A stretch of 64,000 nt of DNA from Clostridium kluyveri DSM 555 (GCF_000016505.1 NC_009706.1:1612001-1676000), one strand, 5' to 3'. Counted from the stretch's first letter, positions 33,860 to 45,692 are shown. The notes: generated by a model from the sequence alone, not told the origin. Translations and numbers: made by a program.

Positions 33860-34735
33860 ATGTATGAATGTGTATCACTGGTAAAGAGAAATTTAAATTG
33901 TTTTAAAAAACTAAATTCCAAAAGAACACTGTTTAATAATTTAAATAAAGATTTTTTTGAAATTTATGATAAATCTAATTTTGCTAAGCAGATATTCTTG
34001 AGAAGAACAGTAAAATTACTTAGAAATAACTTTGATTATATAGGTTATATTTGGACTGATATAGTATGTAAAAATGTTTATAATATAAATGCTATGAATG
34101 TGTCCTTTATTTCTAATAAGGAATCAGATAGTGTACCCTATATACATTTAATAAGTACTATAAAGAAACATTGTGTTTTAAAGTATTTGTGCGAAGACAA
34201 TAATTATAATTCCACACTACTTGAAGATATAGGTTTTGAGAAAAAAGAAGGTACTTTAGTTCTTTGTAGGGAATTACATGAGAGTATAGATATAGGTATT
34301 CATGAAAACTTAAAGTTTGAAATGTTTAAAAAGGGGAAAGATGAACAAAAAAGATGTAGAATACAAAATGAGATATTCCAGGAGCATAATAGAATACCTT
34401 TGACTTTAGAAGATATATATGTGGAACAATTGCAGAGTTACTATTTTGAAGAGGGAGCTGTTTTTTTAAAAAGAAATGCGGAATATATAGGATACGGTCA
34501 GATTATAATAGAAAATAATATTCCCATCATAGTTAACTTCGGTATAATAGAAAAGCATAGGGGCAGGGGATATAGTAAATATCTTTTAAATTATCTTTTG
34601 AATATAATATATCAAAATGGCTTTCATAAAATAATGATAAAGGTACGGGATTCTAACTATATAGCATTAAATTTATATAGAAGTGTTGGATTTAAGGTTA
34701 AAAAAGAAAGATTTAATTGGGAACTAGAGAAATAA
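33860..34735 (+). CDS. GNAT-family N-acetyltransferase
   Basis: A 291-residue protein whose C-terminal half (about 160-291) is a GNAT acetyltransferase: the acetyl-CoA-binding pattern EKHRGRGYSKYLLNYLL (R-x-x-G-x-S/A type) near 233 is followed by MIKVRDSNYIALNLYRSVGFK. The N-terminal half is also likely GNAT-like but has no clear CoA motif, so this may be a tandem GNAT with one degenerate copy. Substrate is unknown. RBS AGGGG lies about 11 nt before the ATG. It is convergent with the aminotransferase gene. Confidence 0.82.
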   Translation: MYECVSLVKRNLNCFKKLNSKRTLFNNLNKDFFEIYDKSNFAKQIFLRRTVKLLRNNFDYIGYIWTDIVCKNVYNINAMNVSFISNKESDSVPYIHLISTIKKHCVLKYLCEDNNYNSTLLEDIGFEKKEGTLVLCRELHESIDIGIHENLKFEMFKKGKDEQKRCRIQNEIFQEHNRIPLTLEDIYVEQLQSYYFEEGAVFLKRNAEYIGYGQIIIENNIPIIVNFGIIEKHRGRGYSKYLLNYLLNIIYQNGFHKIMIKVRDSNYIALNLYRSVGFKVKKERFNWELEK

Positions 34736-34770
34736 TTCTTTTATTATTAGAGTAGTACGAAGATTTTCAT

Positions 34771-34820
34771 AAAATAAATAAGAGTTTACTTTGAGGTTAA
34801 AGTAAACTCTTATTTATTTT
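34771..34820. terminator. Bidirectional terminator with 22-bp perfect stem
   Basis: 34771-34792 and 34799-34820 are perfect complements (arm ends AAAATAAATAAGAG / CTCTTATTTATTTT) with loop GAGGTT. T-runs are on both sides. It separates convergent genes. Confidence 0.9.
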
Positions 34821-34850
34821 ATATTAAACTGCTAAGCGTTAAAGATATAT

Positions 34851-36047
34851 CTATTTTTTAGTTTTTATATATTCTTCAAGAGCTATTTTTAATAAATCCA
34901 TAGCATCTTTCAAATCATCGCAATTTAAGCAGTAAGATATTCTTATTTCATCTTTTCCAAGACCTTCAGTGGCATAAAAACCGTCAGCAGGAGCAACCAT
35001 TACAGTTTTACCATCTTTATTAAAATCAGTTAGTAAAAATTTTGCAAAATCCTGTGCATCTGATATAGGTAATTTGGCAACTATGTAAAAAGCACCACTA
35101 GGTTTTCTGCATATGATACCCGGAATTTTTTGAAGACTTTCCATTAATATATTTCTTCTCTTTTCATACTCTTTTCTTGTTTCCACAAAATAGCTGTCAG
35201 GGGTATCCTTTAAGGCTGCTGCTCCAATTTGCTCTACTGTAGGAACACATAGTCTAGTTTGACACAGCTTCATTATGTTATGCATAAATTCTTTATTCTT
35301 TGAAGCTACCAGTCCAATTCTAGCACCACAGGCACTGTAACGTTTAGATATGCTGTCTACAATTATTACTCTGTCAGCTATATCCTTTAAAGTAAGTGTA
35401 GAAGTGTATTTTAATCCATCATATACAAATTCCCTATAGACTTCATCTGCTATTAAGTATAAATCATGTTCTTTAACTATATCTGCAAGCATTCTAAGTT
35501 CTTCAGCCGTATATACAGTCCCCGTAGGGTTACCAGGATTTGAAATCATAAGTGCCTTTGTTCTAGGGGTTATTTTGTTTTCTATTGATTTTTTGTCTGG
35601 CAGGTGAAAGCCATCTTCAGCTTTTGTTAAAAATGGAACCATTTTGGCAGAAGCTGATTCTGCAAAGCCATTATAATTTGTATAGAAAGGCTCAGGGGAA
35701 ACTATTTCATCTCCTGGATCACATATTGTCATAAAAGTTAACATTATAGCTTCACTACCACCGTTAGTTACTATCAGTTCTTCTTTAGAAAACTCCGTGC
35801 CCCATTTTTTGTAATATTCTATGAAGCTTTCCTGAAGTGCATCCATACCTTGTGAATCTGTATATTTTAATACGTTTTCTTTAAAATTTTCAATTGCTTT
35901 AAAGAAAATATCTGGAGTTAGTACGTCCGGTTGACCAATATTTAAATGGTAAACTTTAATACCTCTTTTTTTTGCTTCTGCAGCATAAGGTGCCAGTTTA
36001 CGAATAGGTGAAAACTGCATATTTAAAATTCTATTTGATAATCTCAT
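34851..36047 (-). CDS. Pyridoxal phosphate-dependent aminotransferase, class I/II
   Basis: About 398 residues of the aspartate aminotransferase superfamily (fold type I). N-terminal LNIGQPDVLTP is typical of the I-gamma subgroup. ISNPGNPTGTVY near 165, LIADEVYREFVYDG near 200 and the PLP-lysine segment VDSISKRYSACGARIG near 230 are present. C-terminal RISYCLN carries the substrate carboxylate Arg. It may be an aspartate, aromatic or broad amino acid aminotransferase. The start is uncertain: ATG at 36047 (GGATGG 8 nt upstream) or ATG at 36059, directly after AGGAGAGG. Confidence 0.88.
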   Translation of the reverse strand: MRLSNRILNMQFSPIRKLAPYAAEAKKRGIKVYHLNIGQPDVLTPDIFFKAIENFKENVLKYTDSQGMDALQESFIEYYKKWGTEFSKEELIVTNGGSEAIMLTFMTICDPGDEIVSPEPFYTNYNGFAESASAKMVPFLTKAEDGFHLPDKKSIENKITPRTKALMISNPGNPTGTVYTAEELRMLADIVKEHDLYLIADEVYREFVYDGLKYTSTLTLKDIADRVIIVDSISKRYSACGARIGLVASKNKEFMHNIMKLCQTRLCVPTVEQIGAAALKDTPDSYFVETRKEYEKRRNILMESLQKIPGIICRKPSGAFYIVAKLPISDAQDFAKFLLTDFNKDGKTVMVAPADGFYATEGLGKDEIRISYCLNCDDLKDAMDLLKIALEEYIKTKK

Positions 36048-36305
36048 ATAAATGTCCATCCTCTCCTAAGTTCTAATATATTATATATACAATGATATAG
36101 TTTTCGAAGAAATTTTTCAACAATAATTTTTATTTCAAGCCGACACCCATATTTTATTTAGAATAGAGCATAGGTATTGATATTAAAATATTTATATTCA
36201 ATGGGTATTATTATTGAAAAAATATTAAATTTTTTGTTTTTAGCAGGAGTTTTCTGTCATTTTGAAGAAATATTTAAATATCAAAAATAACGGAGTTTAA
36301 ATGAA

Positions 36306-37787
36306 ATGAAATGGTTGATGAAAAAATTAATTTATATTAAAAATAATTATATAATTCAGCTAATAATTTTATTAGCTATAGGAATAATTTTGTTAAATAC
36401 CCTTTTTGTATATCCCATTATAGGAAAATGTGATAATGGAGACTTTGGAAGACTTCTCCTATATGGGGGATTGTGGGATTTATCCACCACCTATGAGGGG
36501 ATTTATGATAGATTTGTACATTTAAATTATATAATATCAAAATCACATATGTTCATATTTTTTGGCAAAAACTGGGTTTCCGGAAGTATATTATTAAAAT
36601 TGGCAGTATTTATATCGCTGTTATTACATCAGTTTGATAATAGGCTATTTAATATAAGATATTTAGCCTTTGTTTATTCTGTGATATTTTTATGGGGAAT
36701 ATTTCTTATAGTTAATTTTAAAAGATTATCTACTTTATTAAAGGCAGCAGTGGGGATATGTATTATTTTGTTTTTTACAGATACATCCTATATATCTTAT
36801 TTTAATTCTTTTTACGGAGAAGCAGGCACTATTGTATTCTTTTTTTTGAATATAGGTACGTATCTTAATTTAATAACTAAAGAGAAACCTTTAATAAGGC
36901 ATTTTGTATATTTTTTCATTGCTTCTGCAGGTTTTTTAACTTCTAAAGCACAGGAGCTGCCGCTGCTTGTTTTTATGCTTATAATTTATGCAGGATTATT
37001 TATCTATTATAAAGAGAAAAATTATAGAAAATGTATTATAATAGGATCATTGTTAGTCACCATACTTTGTAGTGCATCTTATATTTCATTAACAGATAGA
37101 ATGAATCAAAATAATATATACCAATCGGTTTTCTTAGGAGTTTTAAGGGGTTCTTCCAGTCCTGAAAAAGATTTGGAAGAACTTGGGGTGGATAAAAAAT
37201 TCATGGTTTTTTACGGGAAATCTTTTTATAATAGACATTCTGGACATGACCCTGTGGGAGAGGAAATGTTAAAGGAGTTTTATCCCAAGGTTTCTCCTTT
37301 GAAAATATTAGTTTTTTATATTAAGCATCCAAGCCGGCTTTGGCAAAAAATTGTGGAGTCTGCAGAGGGCGCTTATGCTTTTAAAACACCAGGTCCTTGG
37401 AATTTTGCCAAAGGACAATATGCTCCAAATAAAGCAGTGAATACCTTTAGAACTAATCTTGTAAATAATTACTCCAAAATACATAGAAATATCTTTGTTT
37501 TTATTCTGTTTTCACTAATATACTTTACCATAACATTGACTTATTTTATAAAAAATAAAAACAGGGATTTACGTCTTCTTATATTAATGTTATTATTTAT
37601 TCTTTTATCGGGAGCATCTCAACTTATTTTGCCAGTTATAGGTTCAGGGCATGGTGATTTTGGAAAACATTTGTTTCTGTTAAATTTTTGTTACGATATT
37701 ATGGTGGTAATAGCTTTAGTATGGCTTGTGCATATTATATTAAAAATTATCAGGAAAAATAAATTTTTAGATTTAGTTAGAAAGTAG
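36306..37787 (+). CDS. Polytopic membrane protein, GT-C-like, unassigned
   Basis: A 493-residue protein with about 11 hydrophobic helices. Eight lie within residues 1-265, then comes a polar stretch of about 120 residues (about 270-385), then three more. The conserved-looking KCDNGDFGRLL lies just after helix 1, where GT-C glycosyltransferases have their catalytic acidic residues. This and the topology suggest a lipid-linked sugar glycosyltransferase, but no family is recognised with confidence. CGGAG lies about 10 nt upstream. The next frame (37797) encodes a small membrane peptide. There is no glycan cluster nearby. Confidence 0.62.
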   Translation: MKWLMKKLIYIKNNYIIQLIILLAIGIILLNTLFVYPIIGKCDNGDFGRLLLYGGLWDLSTTYEGIYDRFVHLNYIISKSHMFIFFGKNWVSGSILLKLAVFISLLLHQFDNRLFNIRYLAFVYSVIFLWGIFLIVNFKRLSTLLKAAVGICIILFFTDTSYISYFNSFYGEAGTIVFFFLNIGTYLNLITKEKPLIRHFVYFFIASAGFLTSKAQELPLLVFMLIIYAGLFIYYKEKNYRKCIIIGSLLVTILCSASYISLTDRMNQNNIYQSVFLGVLRGSSSPEKDLEELGVDKKFMVFYGKSFYNRHSGHDPVGEEMLKEFYPKVSPLKILVFYIKHPSRLWQKIVESAEGAYAFKTPGPWNFAKGQYAPNKAVNTFRTNLVNNYSKIHRNIFVFILFSLIYFTITLTYFIKNKNRDLRLLILMLLFILLSGASQLILPVIGSGHGDFGKHLFLLNFCYDIMVVIALVWLVHIILKIIRKNKFLDLVRK

Positions 37788-37796
37788 GTATTTAAA

Positions 37797-37928
37797 TTGA
37801 AAAGCTATTTACCAACTATATTCTGTTTTTTATTAATAATTTTTTTAGTTGTATTTTTATTATATGGAACAATAAAACATTCTATTATTAAAGCTATAAA
37901 GGAGTTAAAAGAAAAAAATATTCTGTGA
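37797..37928 (+). CDS. Candidate 43-residue single-helix membrane protein
   Basis: A TTG-start frame 9 nt after the previous stop, with AAGTAGGT 7 nt upstream. It encodes MKSYLPTIFC followed by a strongly hydrophobic segment (FLLIIFLVVFLLYG) and a basic tail (KAIKELKEKN). The topology is coherent for a one-helix membrane protein, and the spacing suggests co-expression with the polytopic protein. There is no homology evidence. Confidence 0.45.
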   Translation: MKSYLPTIFCFLLIIFLVVFLLYGTIKHSIIKAIKELKEKNIL

Positions 37929-38007
37929 TTTTATCCGGTGAATAGATGAGGTGGAAAATAGTATTTTACAATATATTAATATTTATACAGGTAAAATCCA
38001 TTAAATC

Positions 38008-38670
38008 TTATTTGATGCACTTAAAATAAACCATTGATTTTTGATTATCAATCTCAATATTAGAGTACAGTGAAGATAATTTTAATCTTAATTCTTCAAT
38101 GGATTGAAAGGGCGGTGTAAACCAACCTTTTTTTGCCAGTAGAGAGTTGACGATGAAATCTGTGAGTTTACATTGTCCTTTAATGTAAAAACACCCGCAA
38201 AAGATACCACCTTTTTTTAGAACACGTGTTGTCTCTAAAAATGCTTTTTCTTTATCAGGGAAAGCGTGGAATCCATTCATGGAAAGTATAATATCAAATG
38301 TTTCATTATTGAATTCTAGGTTTCCCACATCACCCTGCATATAATTAATATTTTTAAGTTTACTATGGGAAAATCTTTTTTTGGCTTGAAGAAGCATATC
38401 CTCTGAATAATCTACACAGGTTATTTGGGCATTTGGTAACATGCTGTATTTATTTAATGTGAATACCCCAGTGCCAACTGGTACATCAAGCAATTTTCCG
38501 GCAAAATCATCTGGAATCATTTTCAAGACCTTATTAGCGATTTCTATATCTTTTATACCACCCCAAAAAAACCATATATACAGTTTAGACCACCATTTTG
38601 TTTGAGTCAGTGTATCATCATAAATGTTTTTCGAAATTGCATATGCTTTTTTAATTTTGCTTTCATTCAT
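38008..38670 (-). CDS. Class I SAM-dependent methyltransferase
   Basis: A 220-residue methyltransferase with Rossmann motif I LLDVPVGTGVFT near 55, motif II CVDYSED near 78, NYMQGDVGNLEF near 100 and DIILSMNGFHAFPDKEKAFLE near 115. It resembles UbiE-like or Methyltransf_11 enzymes. A tryptophan-rich N-terminus (KWWSKLYIWFFWG) is notable and could bind membrane or substrate. The start is the ATG at 38670, 5 nt after GGGGTGA. Monocistronic, divergent from miaB. Substrate is unknown. Confidence 0.85.
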   Translation of the reverse strand: MNESKIKKAYAISKNIYDDTLTQTKWWSKLYIWFFWGGIKDIEIANKVLKMIPDDFAGKLLDVPVGTGVFTLNKYSMLPNAQITCVDYSEDMLLQAKKRFSHSKLKNINYMQGDVGNLEFNNETFDIILSMNGFHAFPDKEKAFLETTRVLKKGGIFCGCFYIKGQCKLTDFIVNSLLAKKGWFTPPFQSIEELRLKLSSLYSNIEIDNQKSMVYFKCIK

Positions 38671-38865
38671 GTTTTCACCCCACTGTAATGCAAATTTCAC
38701 AGCTACCTTCAATGATTATTATATCAATAATAGCAGATTTTTATGGATAAATAAAGGCATACCTTCTTTTTAAAAATAAACATAATCTTAGTCTAGTATG
38801 TTTATTTTTTATTAATTATTGTGTTATAATACAGTGTGAATTTAATGCCATTGGAGGTAACATGC

Positions 38866-40200
38866 ATGGAAGATAAATTTAGAAATAAAAGTTTCTTTAT
38901 TTCTACATATGGATGCCAGATGAATGAAGAGGATTCAGAAAAATTATCTGGAATACTAAAAAAGATGGGATATAAAAGAGCAGAAAATAAACTTTCTGCG
39001 GACTTGATCATATTTAATACCTGTTGTGTAAGAGAAAATGCAGAACTTAAGGTATATGGAAATTTGGGAGCTTTAAAAAAATTAAAAAAGCAAAGGCCTG
39101 AACTTATAATAGCCTTATGTGGTTGTATGATGCAGCAAAAAGGCATGGCAGAAAAAGTAATAAAGAAATTTCCCTTTGTAGATATAATATTTGGAACTCA
39201 TAATGCATATAAGTTTCCAGAGTATTTAAATAGGGTAAACCATCAGAATGTATCCGTAATAGAAATACAAGATAAAGAAGATGGAATTGTAGAGGGAGTT
39301 CCAATAGATAGAGAAAGCAGTGTAAAAGCTTTTGTGACTATAATGTATGGCTGTAATAATTTCTGTGCGTACTGTATAGTACCTTATGTAAGGGGACGTG
39401 AGAGAAGCAGAAAACCAGAGGATATTGAAAATGAAATAAAAGAATTGGTTTCAAAGGGATATAAGGAAGTTACGCTGCTGGGTCAAAATGTAAATTCCTA
39501 TGGAAAAAATCTAAATCCAAGGGTGAATTTCAGTGAACTTTTAAGGAGAATTAATAATGTAGATGGAATTGAAAGAATTAGATTTATGACCTCCCACCCT
39601 AAAGATCTAACGGATGATGTAATAGATGTAATATCAGAATGTGATAAAATATGTGAGCACATACATTTACCTGTACAATCAGGTTCTACCCGTATACTTA
39701 AAAAAATGAATAGAAATTATTCTAAGGAACAGTACCTTGCCCTTGTAAGTGAAATAAAACACAAAATTCCAGATGCATCTATAACTACAGATATAATTGT
39801 GGGTTTTCCTGGTGAAACAGAAGAAGATTTTGAAGAGACATTAAACCTGGCAGAAGGAGTGGAATTTGATTCTGCATTTACATTTATATATTCCAAAAGA
39901 GAAGGTACTCCTGCCTATAAAATAGAGGAGCAAATTTCTGATGATGTAAAACATGAGAGATTTAACAGACTTGTAGAGGTAATAAATAAATCTGCTGCTA
40001 AAAAAAATAAAGTCTATGAAGGAAGAATAGAAGAAGTATTGGTAGAAGGCCCTAGTAAAAATGACAGTACAAAACTTATGGGAAGGACCAGAACTGGAAA
40101 GTTAGTTAATTTTCAAGGAGACAAAGCTTTTATAGGTGAATTGGTAAAGGTTGAAATAACTAAAGCAACTTCTTTTTCCCTTTTAGGTAGACAGATATGA
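38866..40200 (+). CDS. miaB: tRNA-2-methylthio-N6-dimethylallyladenosine synthase
   Basis: A 444-residue radical SAM methylthiotransferase acting on i6A37 of tRNA. The N-terminal UPF0004 domain has the three auxiliary-cluster cysteines ([28 protein letters not shown]). The radical SAM motif CNNFCAYC (CxxxCxxC) is near 150, and a TRAM domain ends the protein (about 375-444). The start is the ATG at 38866 after GGAGGTAA. First gene of miaB-mutS-mutL-miaA-hfq. It acts after MiaA, which is encoded in the same cluster. Confidence 0.95.
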   Translation: MEDKFRNKSFFISTYGCQMNEEDSEKLSGILKKMGYKRAENKLSADLIIFNTCCVRENAELKVYGNLGALKKLKKQRPELIIALCGCMMQQKGMAEKVIKKFPFVDIIFGTHNAYKFPEYLNRVNHQNVSVIEIQDKEDGIVEGVPIDRESSVKAFVTIMYGCNNFCAYCIVPYVRGRERSRKPEDIENEIKELVSKGYKEVTLLGQNVNSYGKNLNPRVNFSELLRRINNVDGIERIRFMTSHPKDLTDDVIDVISECDKICEHIHLPVQSGSTRILKKMNRNYSKEQYLALVSEIKHKIPDASITTDIIVGFPGETEEDFEETLNLAEGVEFDSAFTFIYSKREGTPAYKIEEQISDDVKHERFNRLVEVINKSAAKKNKVYEGRIEEVLVEGPSKNDSTKLMGRTRTGKLVNFQGDKAFIGELVKVEITKATSFSLLGRQI

Positions 40201-40218
40201 TGGAAAGGAGGAAATAAG

Positions 40219-42834
40219 GTGGGATTGACTCCAATGATGAGGCAGTATATGGAAATAAAAGAAAATTATAAAGATTGTATACTGTTTTTTAGGTTAGGCG
40301 ATTTTTACGAGATGTTTTTCGACGATGCAAAAATAGCTGCTGCGGAACTGGAATTGGTACTTACAGCAAGAGAATGTGGACTTAAAGAAAAAGCCCCCAT
40401 GTGCGGAATACCCTATCATGCTGCAAAGTCATATATAGGCAGGATGGTGAATAAAGGATATAAGATAGCCATATGTGAACAACTAGAGGATCCTGCACAG
40501 TCTAAGGGTATTGTAAAGAGGGGAATTATTAAAGTTATAACCCCCGGGACTTATATGGATAGCTACTTTTTAGATGAAAATGAAAATAATTATATAATGT
40601 GTTTGTACATAAATAATAATGAAGGCAGTAATTGTGCCCTATGTTTTGCAGATATATCCACAGGAGAATTTAATTGTACAGACACTCCCTTTAATTTATC
40701 CGTAATTTTAGATGAAATATGTAAGTTTAATCCAAGAGAAATAATAATTCAGGAGGATATAGATTCCAATATACTTCAGGGCATAGTGGAAGTTTTTAAT
40801 GAAACTTTTAGCAGGGTAGATGAATGTTATTTCCAAAAGGGAGAAGAGGTATTAAGAGAACAGTTTAAAGATTTGAATTTAAGGGAATATACACCTGAAA
40901 TTATAAAATGTGGTGGTGCTTTAGTTAAATATATAAAGCATACCCAAAAGACCAATCTTTCTCATATAAATAAATTTCAATATTATAATATAGTAGATTA
41001 TTTAACTATAGACATAAATTCTAAAAGAAATCTAGAAATTGTGGAAAGTCTCAGGGAAAGCAAGAAAAAGGGTTCTCTACTTGGAGTTATAGATAAAACC
41101 AATACTTCCATGGGGGGAAGACAACTTAGAAAGTGGATAGAGCAGCCTCTCATAGATAGGAATAAAATAATGGAGAGATTGGATTCAGTGGAGGAAATTT
41201 TAAATAATATATGTTATCATGAAGACTTAAAGGAAGCTTTAAAGAATATATATGATATTGAAAGATTAGCAGGAAAAATATCCTCTAAAAGTGTAAATGC
41301 AAAAGAATTGAATTCTTTAAAAAGCTCCATAGAAAAGATACCTGATATAAAGGTCATATTGTCTAATTTTGAAACAAGTTTATTAAAGAATATGTATAAA
41401 AATTTAGATGAGTTAAAGGATATCTACATGTTATTGGATAAGGCTATACTAGATAACCCTTCTGTTTCTCTCAAAGAAGGGAATCTGATAAAAGAAGGGT
41501 ATGACAGCGAAATAGATAGGCTGAAGGAGGCAAAAGTTAAAGGTAAAGACTGGATAGCATCTCTTGAGAGCAGTGAAAGAGAACTTACTAAAATAAAATC
41601 CTTAAAGATAGGATATAATAAAGTATTTGGATATTATATTGAGGTAACTAAAAGCAATTTAAATCTGGTGCCGGAACACAGATACATAAGAAAACAGACT
41701 CTGTCAAATGCAGAAAGGTATATAACCCCAGAGTTAAAAGAAATGGAGGATAAAATTTTAGGTGCAGAGGAAAAGTTGATATATTTAGAATATAATGCTT
41801 TTGTAGAAGTAAGGGATAAAGTGGAAAAAGAAGTTACCAGAATTCAGAATTCAGCTAGAATAATTTCAGAGGTAGATTGTTTAACTTCTCTTGCAAGAGC
41901 TGCCCTTGAAAATAATTATTGCAAACCTGAAATAACTCTTTCAGACAGAGTGTATATAGAGGAAGGAAGACATCCTGTAGTGGAGAATATGCTTTCTACA
42001 GGAGAATTTGTATCCAATGATACAGATATTGATACGGGAGAAAATCAACTTCTTTTAATAACAGGACCTAATATGGCAGGAAAATCCACCTATATGCGTC
42101 AGGTGGCCTTGGTTACCATCATGGCTCAAATAGGCAGTTTTGTACCTGCTAAAAGTGCTTCTATATCTATATGTGATAAGATATTTACAAGAATAGGTGC
42201 TTCTGATGATCTGGCCTCTGGAAAGAGTACTTTCATGGTTGAGATGTGGGAGGTCTCAAATATTCTTAAAAATGCTACTAATAAGAGTTTAATATTATTA
42301 GACGAAGTGGGCAGGGGAACGAGTACCTATGATGGATTAAGCATAGCCTGGTCTGTAATAGAATATATATGCAGAGAAAGTAAGCTTAGATGTAAGACTT
42401 TATTTGCAACTCATTATCATGAACTTACTAAATTGGAAGGTAAAATAAAAGGGGTAAAAAATTATTGTGTATCTGTTAAAGAAGTGGAAAACAACATAGT
42501 TTTTTTAAGAAAGATTATAAGAGGAGGGGCAGACCAGTCCTATGGTATTGAAGTAGCAAAACTGGCGGGCCTTCCAGAGGAAGTTCTAAAGAGAGCACGG
42601 GAAATACTAAATAGTCTTGAAACTGAAAAGACAGAAGAAAGTATGGAAGGAACTAATCTGCCAAAGAAAAAGAAAGAAGAAAAGACTTCCAGTCAGGGAG
42701 AGCAGTTAAAATTTTTAGACATAGAAAAAGAAAATTTAATCAATGAAATTAGGGATATAGATATATTAAATATGACCCCTATGGAAGGGTTTAACAAACT
42801 TTATGATATAATAAAGAAAGTTAAATCTATTTGA
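40219..42834 (+). CDS. mutS: DNA mismatch repair ATPase MutS
   Basis: An 871-residue mismatch-recognition protein. The N-terminal mismatch-binding domain carries the Phe-x-Glu motif in [11 protein letters not shown] (near 28-38). The ABC-type ATPase has Walker [15 protein letters not shown] near 620, [12 protein letters not shown] and Walker [17 protein letters not shown] near 695, and ATHYHEL near 735. A charged linker ([22 protein letters not shown]) precedes the C-terminal end. GTG start with AAGGAGGAAA upstream, 18 nt after miaB. Confidence 0.97.
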   Translation: MGLTPMMRQYMEIKENYKDCILFFRLGDFYEMFFDDAKIAAAELELVLTARECGLKEKAPMCGIPYHAAKSYIGRMVNKGYKIAICEQLEDPAQSKGIVKRGIIKVITPGTYMDSYFLDENENNYIMCLYINNNEGSNCALCFADISTGEFNCTDTPFNLSVILDEICKFNPREIIIQEDIDSNILQGIVEVFNETFSRVDECYFQKGEEVLREQFKDLNLREYTPEIIKCGGALVKYIKHTQKTNLSHINKFQYYNIVDYLTIDINSKRNLEIVESLRESKKKGSLLGVIDKTNTSMGGRQLRKWIEQPLIDRNKIMERLDSVEEILNNICYHEDLKEALKNIYDIERLAGKISSKSVNAKELNSLKSSIEKIPDIKVILSNFETSLLKNMYKNLDELKDIYMLLDKAILDNPSVSLKEGNLIKEGYDSEIDRLKEAKVKGKDWIASLESSERELTKIKSLKIGYNKVFGYYIEVTKSNLNLVPEHRYIRKQTLSNAERYITPELKEMEDKILGAEEKLIYLEYNAFVEVRDKVEKEVTRIQNSARIISEVDCLTSLARAALENNYCKPEITLSDRVYIEEGRHPVVENMLSTGEFVSNDTDIDTGENQLLLITGPNMAGKSTYMRQVALVTIMAQIGSFVPAKSASISICDKIFTRIGASDDLASGKSTFMVEMWEVSNILKNATNKSLILLDEVGRGTSTYDGLSIAWSVIEYICRESKLRCKTLFATHYHELTKLEGKIKGVKNYCVSVKEVENNIVFLRKIIRGGADQSYGIEVAKLAGLPEEVLKRAREILNSLETEKTEESMEGTNLPKKKKEEKTSSQGEQLKFLDIEKENLINEIRDIDILNMTPMEGFNKLYDIIKKVKSI

Positions 42835-42874
42835 TAATGAGAAAGTATTTTTTAAAATAAAGGATTGATTTATA

Positions 42875-44704
42875 ATGAAGAGAATAAATCTTTTGGATAT
42901 GGATACTTCTAATAAAATTGCTGCAGGAGAGGTAGTTGAAGGACCTTCTTCTGTAGTAAAGGAGCTTCTGGAAAACAGTATAGATTCAGGAGCTAAAAAT
43001 ATTACCATAGAAATAGAAGATGGGGGACAAAAATCTATAAGGGTAATAGATGATGGTGTGGGAATACACCCAGAGGATGTAGAAAAGGCATTTATGCCTC
43101 ATGCTACCAGTAAAATAAGTACTTTAGAGGATTTAAACAAAATATACACCATGGGATTCAGGGGAGAAGCTTTGTCTAGTATAGCTGCTGTATCTCATGT
43201 AATTCTTAGAAGTAAGGTAAAAGATGAGTTTAACTATGGAAGGGAAATTTCCATAAGTGGAGGGGTCTTAAATTACATACAGGATACAGGATGCAATATA
43301 GGAACTACGGTTTTAGTAAAAGACCTGTTTTTCAACGTACCTGCAAGAAAAAAATTTCTAAAGTCTCCAGGAAGGGAAGGATCTCTTATTTCTGACATAA
43401 TAAACAGACTTTCCTTAGCTAATCCCAATATAGTATTTAAGTTCTTCAGAGATGGAAAAAAATCTTTAGTTACCTATGGAAGTGGAGAGGTAATGGATGT
43501 TATAAGATGCATATATGGCAAAAATATATATGAAAATATAATACCTATAGAGAATCACAGCGATATAGCTTCAATTTATGGATATATAGGCAATTCAGAA
43601 GTAAGCAGGGGAAGCAGAAATAATCAAAGTATATTTGTAAATAGAAGGTACGTTAAGGATAAATCTATAACTGCAGCAGTAGAAAAAGCTTTTAAATCAT
43701 TTTTAACTGTAAATAAGTTTCCTTTTTTTGTATTGTTTCTAGATCTATTTCCCGAGTTTGTAGATATAAATGTTCATCCTGCCAAGTGGGAAATAAAGTT
43801 TAGTGATTCAAGAATGATATTTAAATTTGTATTTGATACAATTCATCAGGCTCTTAGAGAAAGTTTGAAAGATTCTTTTAAAATAGATATAATAGAAGAT
43901 AAAATTCTAGAGAAAGAAGAAGAATCTGTACAGACAAATAAAATTCAAATTCCTATTGATTTAAGGTCTCCAATTTATGAAAGTTATATAAAAGAGGAAT
44001 ATGGTAATAATGAGAAACAGGAAGATAATATTTCTTTTGAATATGGAAATACTTTAGAGGGAGGTAACACTGCAGAAGAAAATGTAAGGTTAAATGATTC
44101 TTTAAAAGAGAGTAAGATTTCTAAGCTTCCCCCCTTTAAAATGATTGGTCAGTTTAACAATACATATATAATAGCAGAGGCAGCTTCTAATCTATATATT
44201 ATAGATCAGCATGCAGCCCATGAAAAAATTCTCTTTGAAAAATATAAGAGCAATATAGAAAAGAAAGAAGTAATAAGTCAGATATTGATTACCTCTGTAG
44301 TTATGGAACTTACTAATGACGATTATGCATGCTACGTGGAAAATAAAGATGTATTTAAGAAGGCAGGATTTAACATAGAATTATTTGGAAATAATACTAT
44401 AAATGTGAGAGAAGTACCTGTAATACTGGGAAAACCAGATATTAAAAATTTGTTTACAGATATTATAGATAACTTAAAAAATATGGGTTCTGGAGATACT
44501 GTCGAGGTAAAGTATCTTTCCATAGCTACTCTTGCTTGCAGGGCTGCCATAAAGGCAAAACACAATCTGTCACAAGTGGAAATGGAGCATCTGCTTCATG
44601 AATTAGGATTTTTAGAAGACCCTTTTACCTGTCCTCATGGAAGGCCTACCATAGTGAAATTTACATTAAATGACTTAGAGAAAAAATTTAAGAGGATACA
44701 GTAG
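42875..44704 (+). CDS. mutL: DNA mismatch repair endonuclease MutL
   Basis: A 609-residue MutL with an N-terminal GHKL ATPase ([49 protein letters not shown]) and a C-terminal dimerisation domain. The endonuclease motif is intact ([15 protein letters not shown]) and the C-terminal CPHGRP motif is present near 588, so it is a nicking-type MutL, as expected in a bacterium without MutH. An acidic linker (about 340-425) separates the domains. It follows mutS by 40 nt and precedes miaA by 13 nt. Confidence 0.97.
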   Translation: MKRINLLDMDTSNKIAAGEVVEGPSSVVKELLENSIDSGAKNITIEIEDGGQKSIRVIDDGVGIHPEDVEKAFMPHATSKISTLEDLNKIYTMGFRGEALSSIAAVSHVILRSKVKDEFNYGREISISGGVLNYIQDTGCNIGTTVLVKDLFFNVPARKKFLKSPGREGSLISDIINRLSLANPNIVFKFFRDGKKSLVTYGSGEVMDVIRCIYGKNIYENIIPIENHSDIASIYGYIGNSEVSRGSRNNQSIFVNRRYVKDKSITAAVEKAFKSFLTVNKFPFFVLFLDLFPEFVDINVHPAKWEIKFSDSRMIFKFVFDTIHQALRESLKDSFKIDIIEDKILEKEEESVQTNKIQIPIDLRSPIYESYIKEEYGNNEKQEDNISFEYGNTLEGGNTAEENVRLNDSLKESKISKLPPFKMIGQFNNTYIIAEAASNLYIIDQHAAHEKILFEKYKSNIEKKEVISQILITSVVMELTNDDYACYVENKDVFKKAGFNIELFGNNTINVREVPVILGKPDIKNLFTDIIDNLKNMGSGDTVEVKYLSIATLACRAAIKAKHNLSQVEMEHLLHELGFLEDPFTCPHGRPTIVKFTLNDLEKKFKRIQ

Positions 44705-44717
44705 GGGGAGTAAATAC

Positions 44718-45647
44718 ATGAAGAAACTTTTTATACTGGCAGGGCCTACTGCAGTGGGAAAAACAGATATTTCAATAGAAGTGGCAAAAAAAATAGATGG
44801 AGAAATAATATCTGCAGATTCCATGCAGATATACAAGTATATGAATATAGGTTCTGCCAAAATTACAAAAGGTGAAATGCAGGAAATTCCCCATTATTTA
44901 ATAGATATTATTGATCCAAAAGAGAATTTTAATGTATCAAGGTATAAGAATCTGGCTGAAAAAACCATAGAAGATATATATAGTAGAAATAAATTTCCCA
45001 TGTTAGTAGGGGGAACAGGGCTTTATATAAACTCTCTTATTTGCAATTATGATTTTACAGATGCAAAAGTGGATGTGAATTATAGAAATTATCTGGAGAA
45101 TTTAGCAAAAGTGCAGGGAAGGGAATATGTTCACTCTCTTTTGAAGGACATAGATGCTGTTTCCTATGAAAGGTTGTATCCAAATGATTTAAAAAGGGTT
45201 GTAAGAGCACTTGAAGTACATAAACTTACAGGAAAGACCATAGGTGAGTTTAATAGTAAAGATAGTTTATATGATATACCTTATAAAATATATTACTTTG
45301 TGCTTAATATGGATAGAGTTAAATTGTATGAGAGAATAAACAAAAGAGTGGATTTAATGATAGAACAGGGTCTTATAGATGAAGTTAAAAATTTAAGATC
45401 CATGGGATATACGAAAGATATGCAATCTATGAAGGGCATAGGATATAAAGAATTAATCAGGTATTTAGAAGGGGACATATCCTTAGATGAAGCTGTATAC
45501 CTAATTAAGAAGGGAAGCAGAAATTATGCAAAAAGGCAGTTAACCTGGTTTAGAAAAGATGAAAGAGTTATTTGGGTAAATAAAGATGAATTTACCTCAA
45601 ATAAAGAAATAGTGAATTACATAATTAATACATTAGTAACTTGTTAA
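44718..45647 (+). CDS. miaA: tRNA dimethylallyltransferase
   Basis: A 309-residue enzyme transferring the dimethylallyl group from DMAPP to A37 of tRNA. The P-loop [13 protein letters not shown] is at residues 6-18, [17 protein letters not shown] near 34 is the family signature, and [11 protein letters not shown] near 95 and [12 protein letters not shown] near 270 are conserved. RBS GGGGGAG lies 8 nt upstream. Its substrate DMAPP comes from the MEP pathway, whose last enzyme (IspH) is also encoded in this window. Confidence 0.97.
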   Translation: MKKLFILAGPTAVGKTDISIEVAKKIDGEIISADSMQIYKYMNIGSAKITKGEMQEIPHYLIDIIDPKENFNVSRYKNLAEKTIEDIYSRNKFPMLVGGTGLYINSLICNYDFTDAKVDVNYRNYLENLAKVQGREYVHSLLKDIDAVSYERLYPNDLKRVVRALEVHKLTGKTIGEFNSKDSLYDIPYKIYYFVLNMDRVKLYERINKRVDLMIEQGLIDEVKNLRSMGYTKDMQSMKGIGYKELIRYLEGDISLDEAVYLIKKGSRNYAKRQLTWFRKDERVIWVNKDEFTSNKEIVNYIINTLVTC

Positions 45648-45658
45648 AATGTTAAATA

Positions 45659-45692
45659 TTGATATAATATATATTATATCAAACATTTTTTT
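45659..45692 (+). terminator. Palindromic terminator after miaA
   Basis: TTGATATAATAT continues into its exact reverse complement (24-bp perfect palindrome, 45659-45682), followed by ACATTTTTTT. It also resembles the centre of the R2 dif-like repeats and has a related AAAATAAAAAGTAAGTACCAA tail, so common origin with R2 is possible. Confidence 0.6.

Noticed and set aside
36235-36275. Possible further R1 copy (TTTTAGCAGGAGTTTTCTGTC)
   Set aside because: Only the GGAGTTT neighbourhood matches; the left block AAGTGATTC and the hairpin partner are absent.
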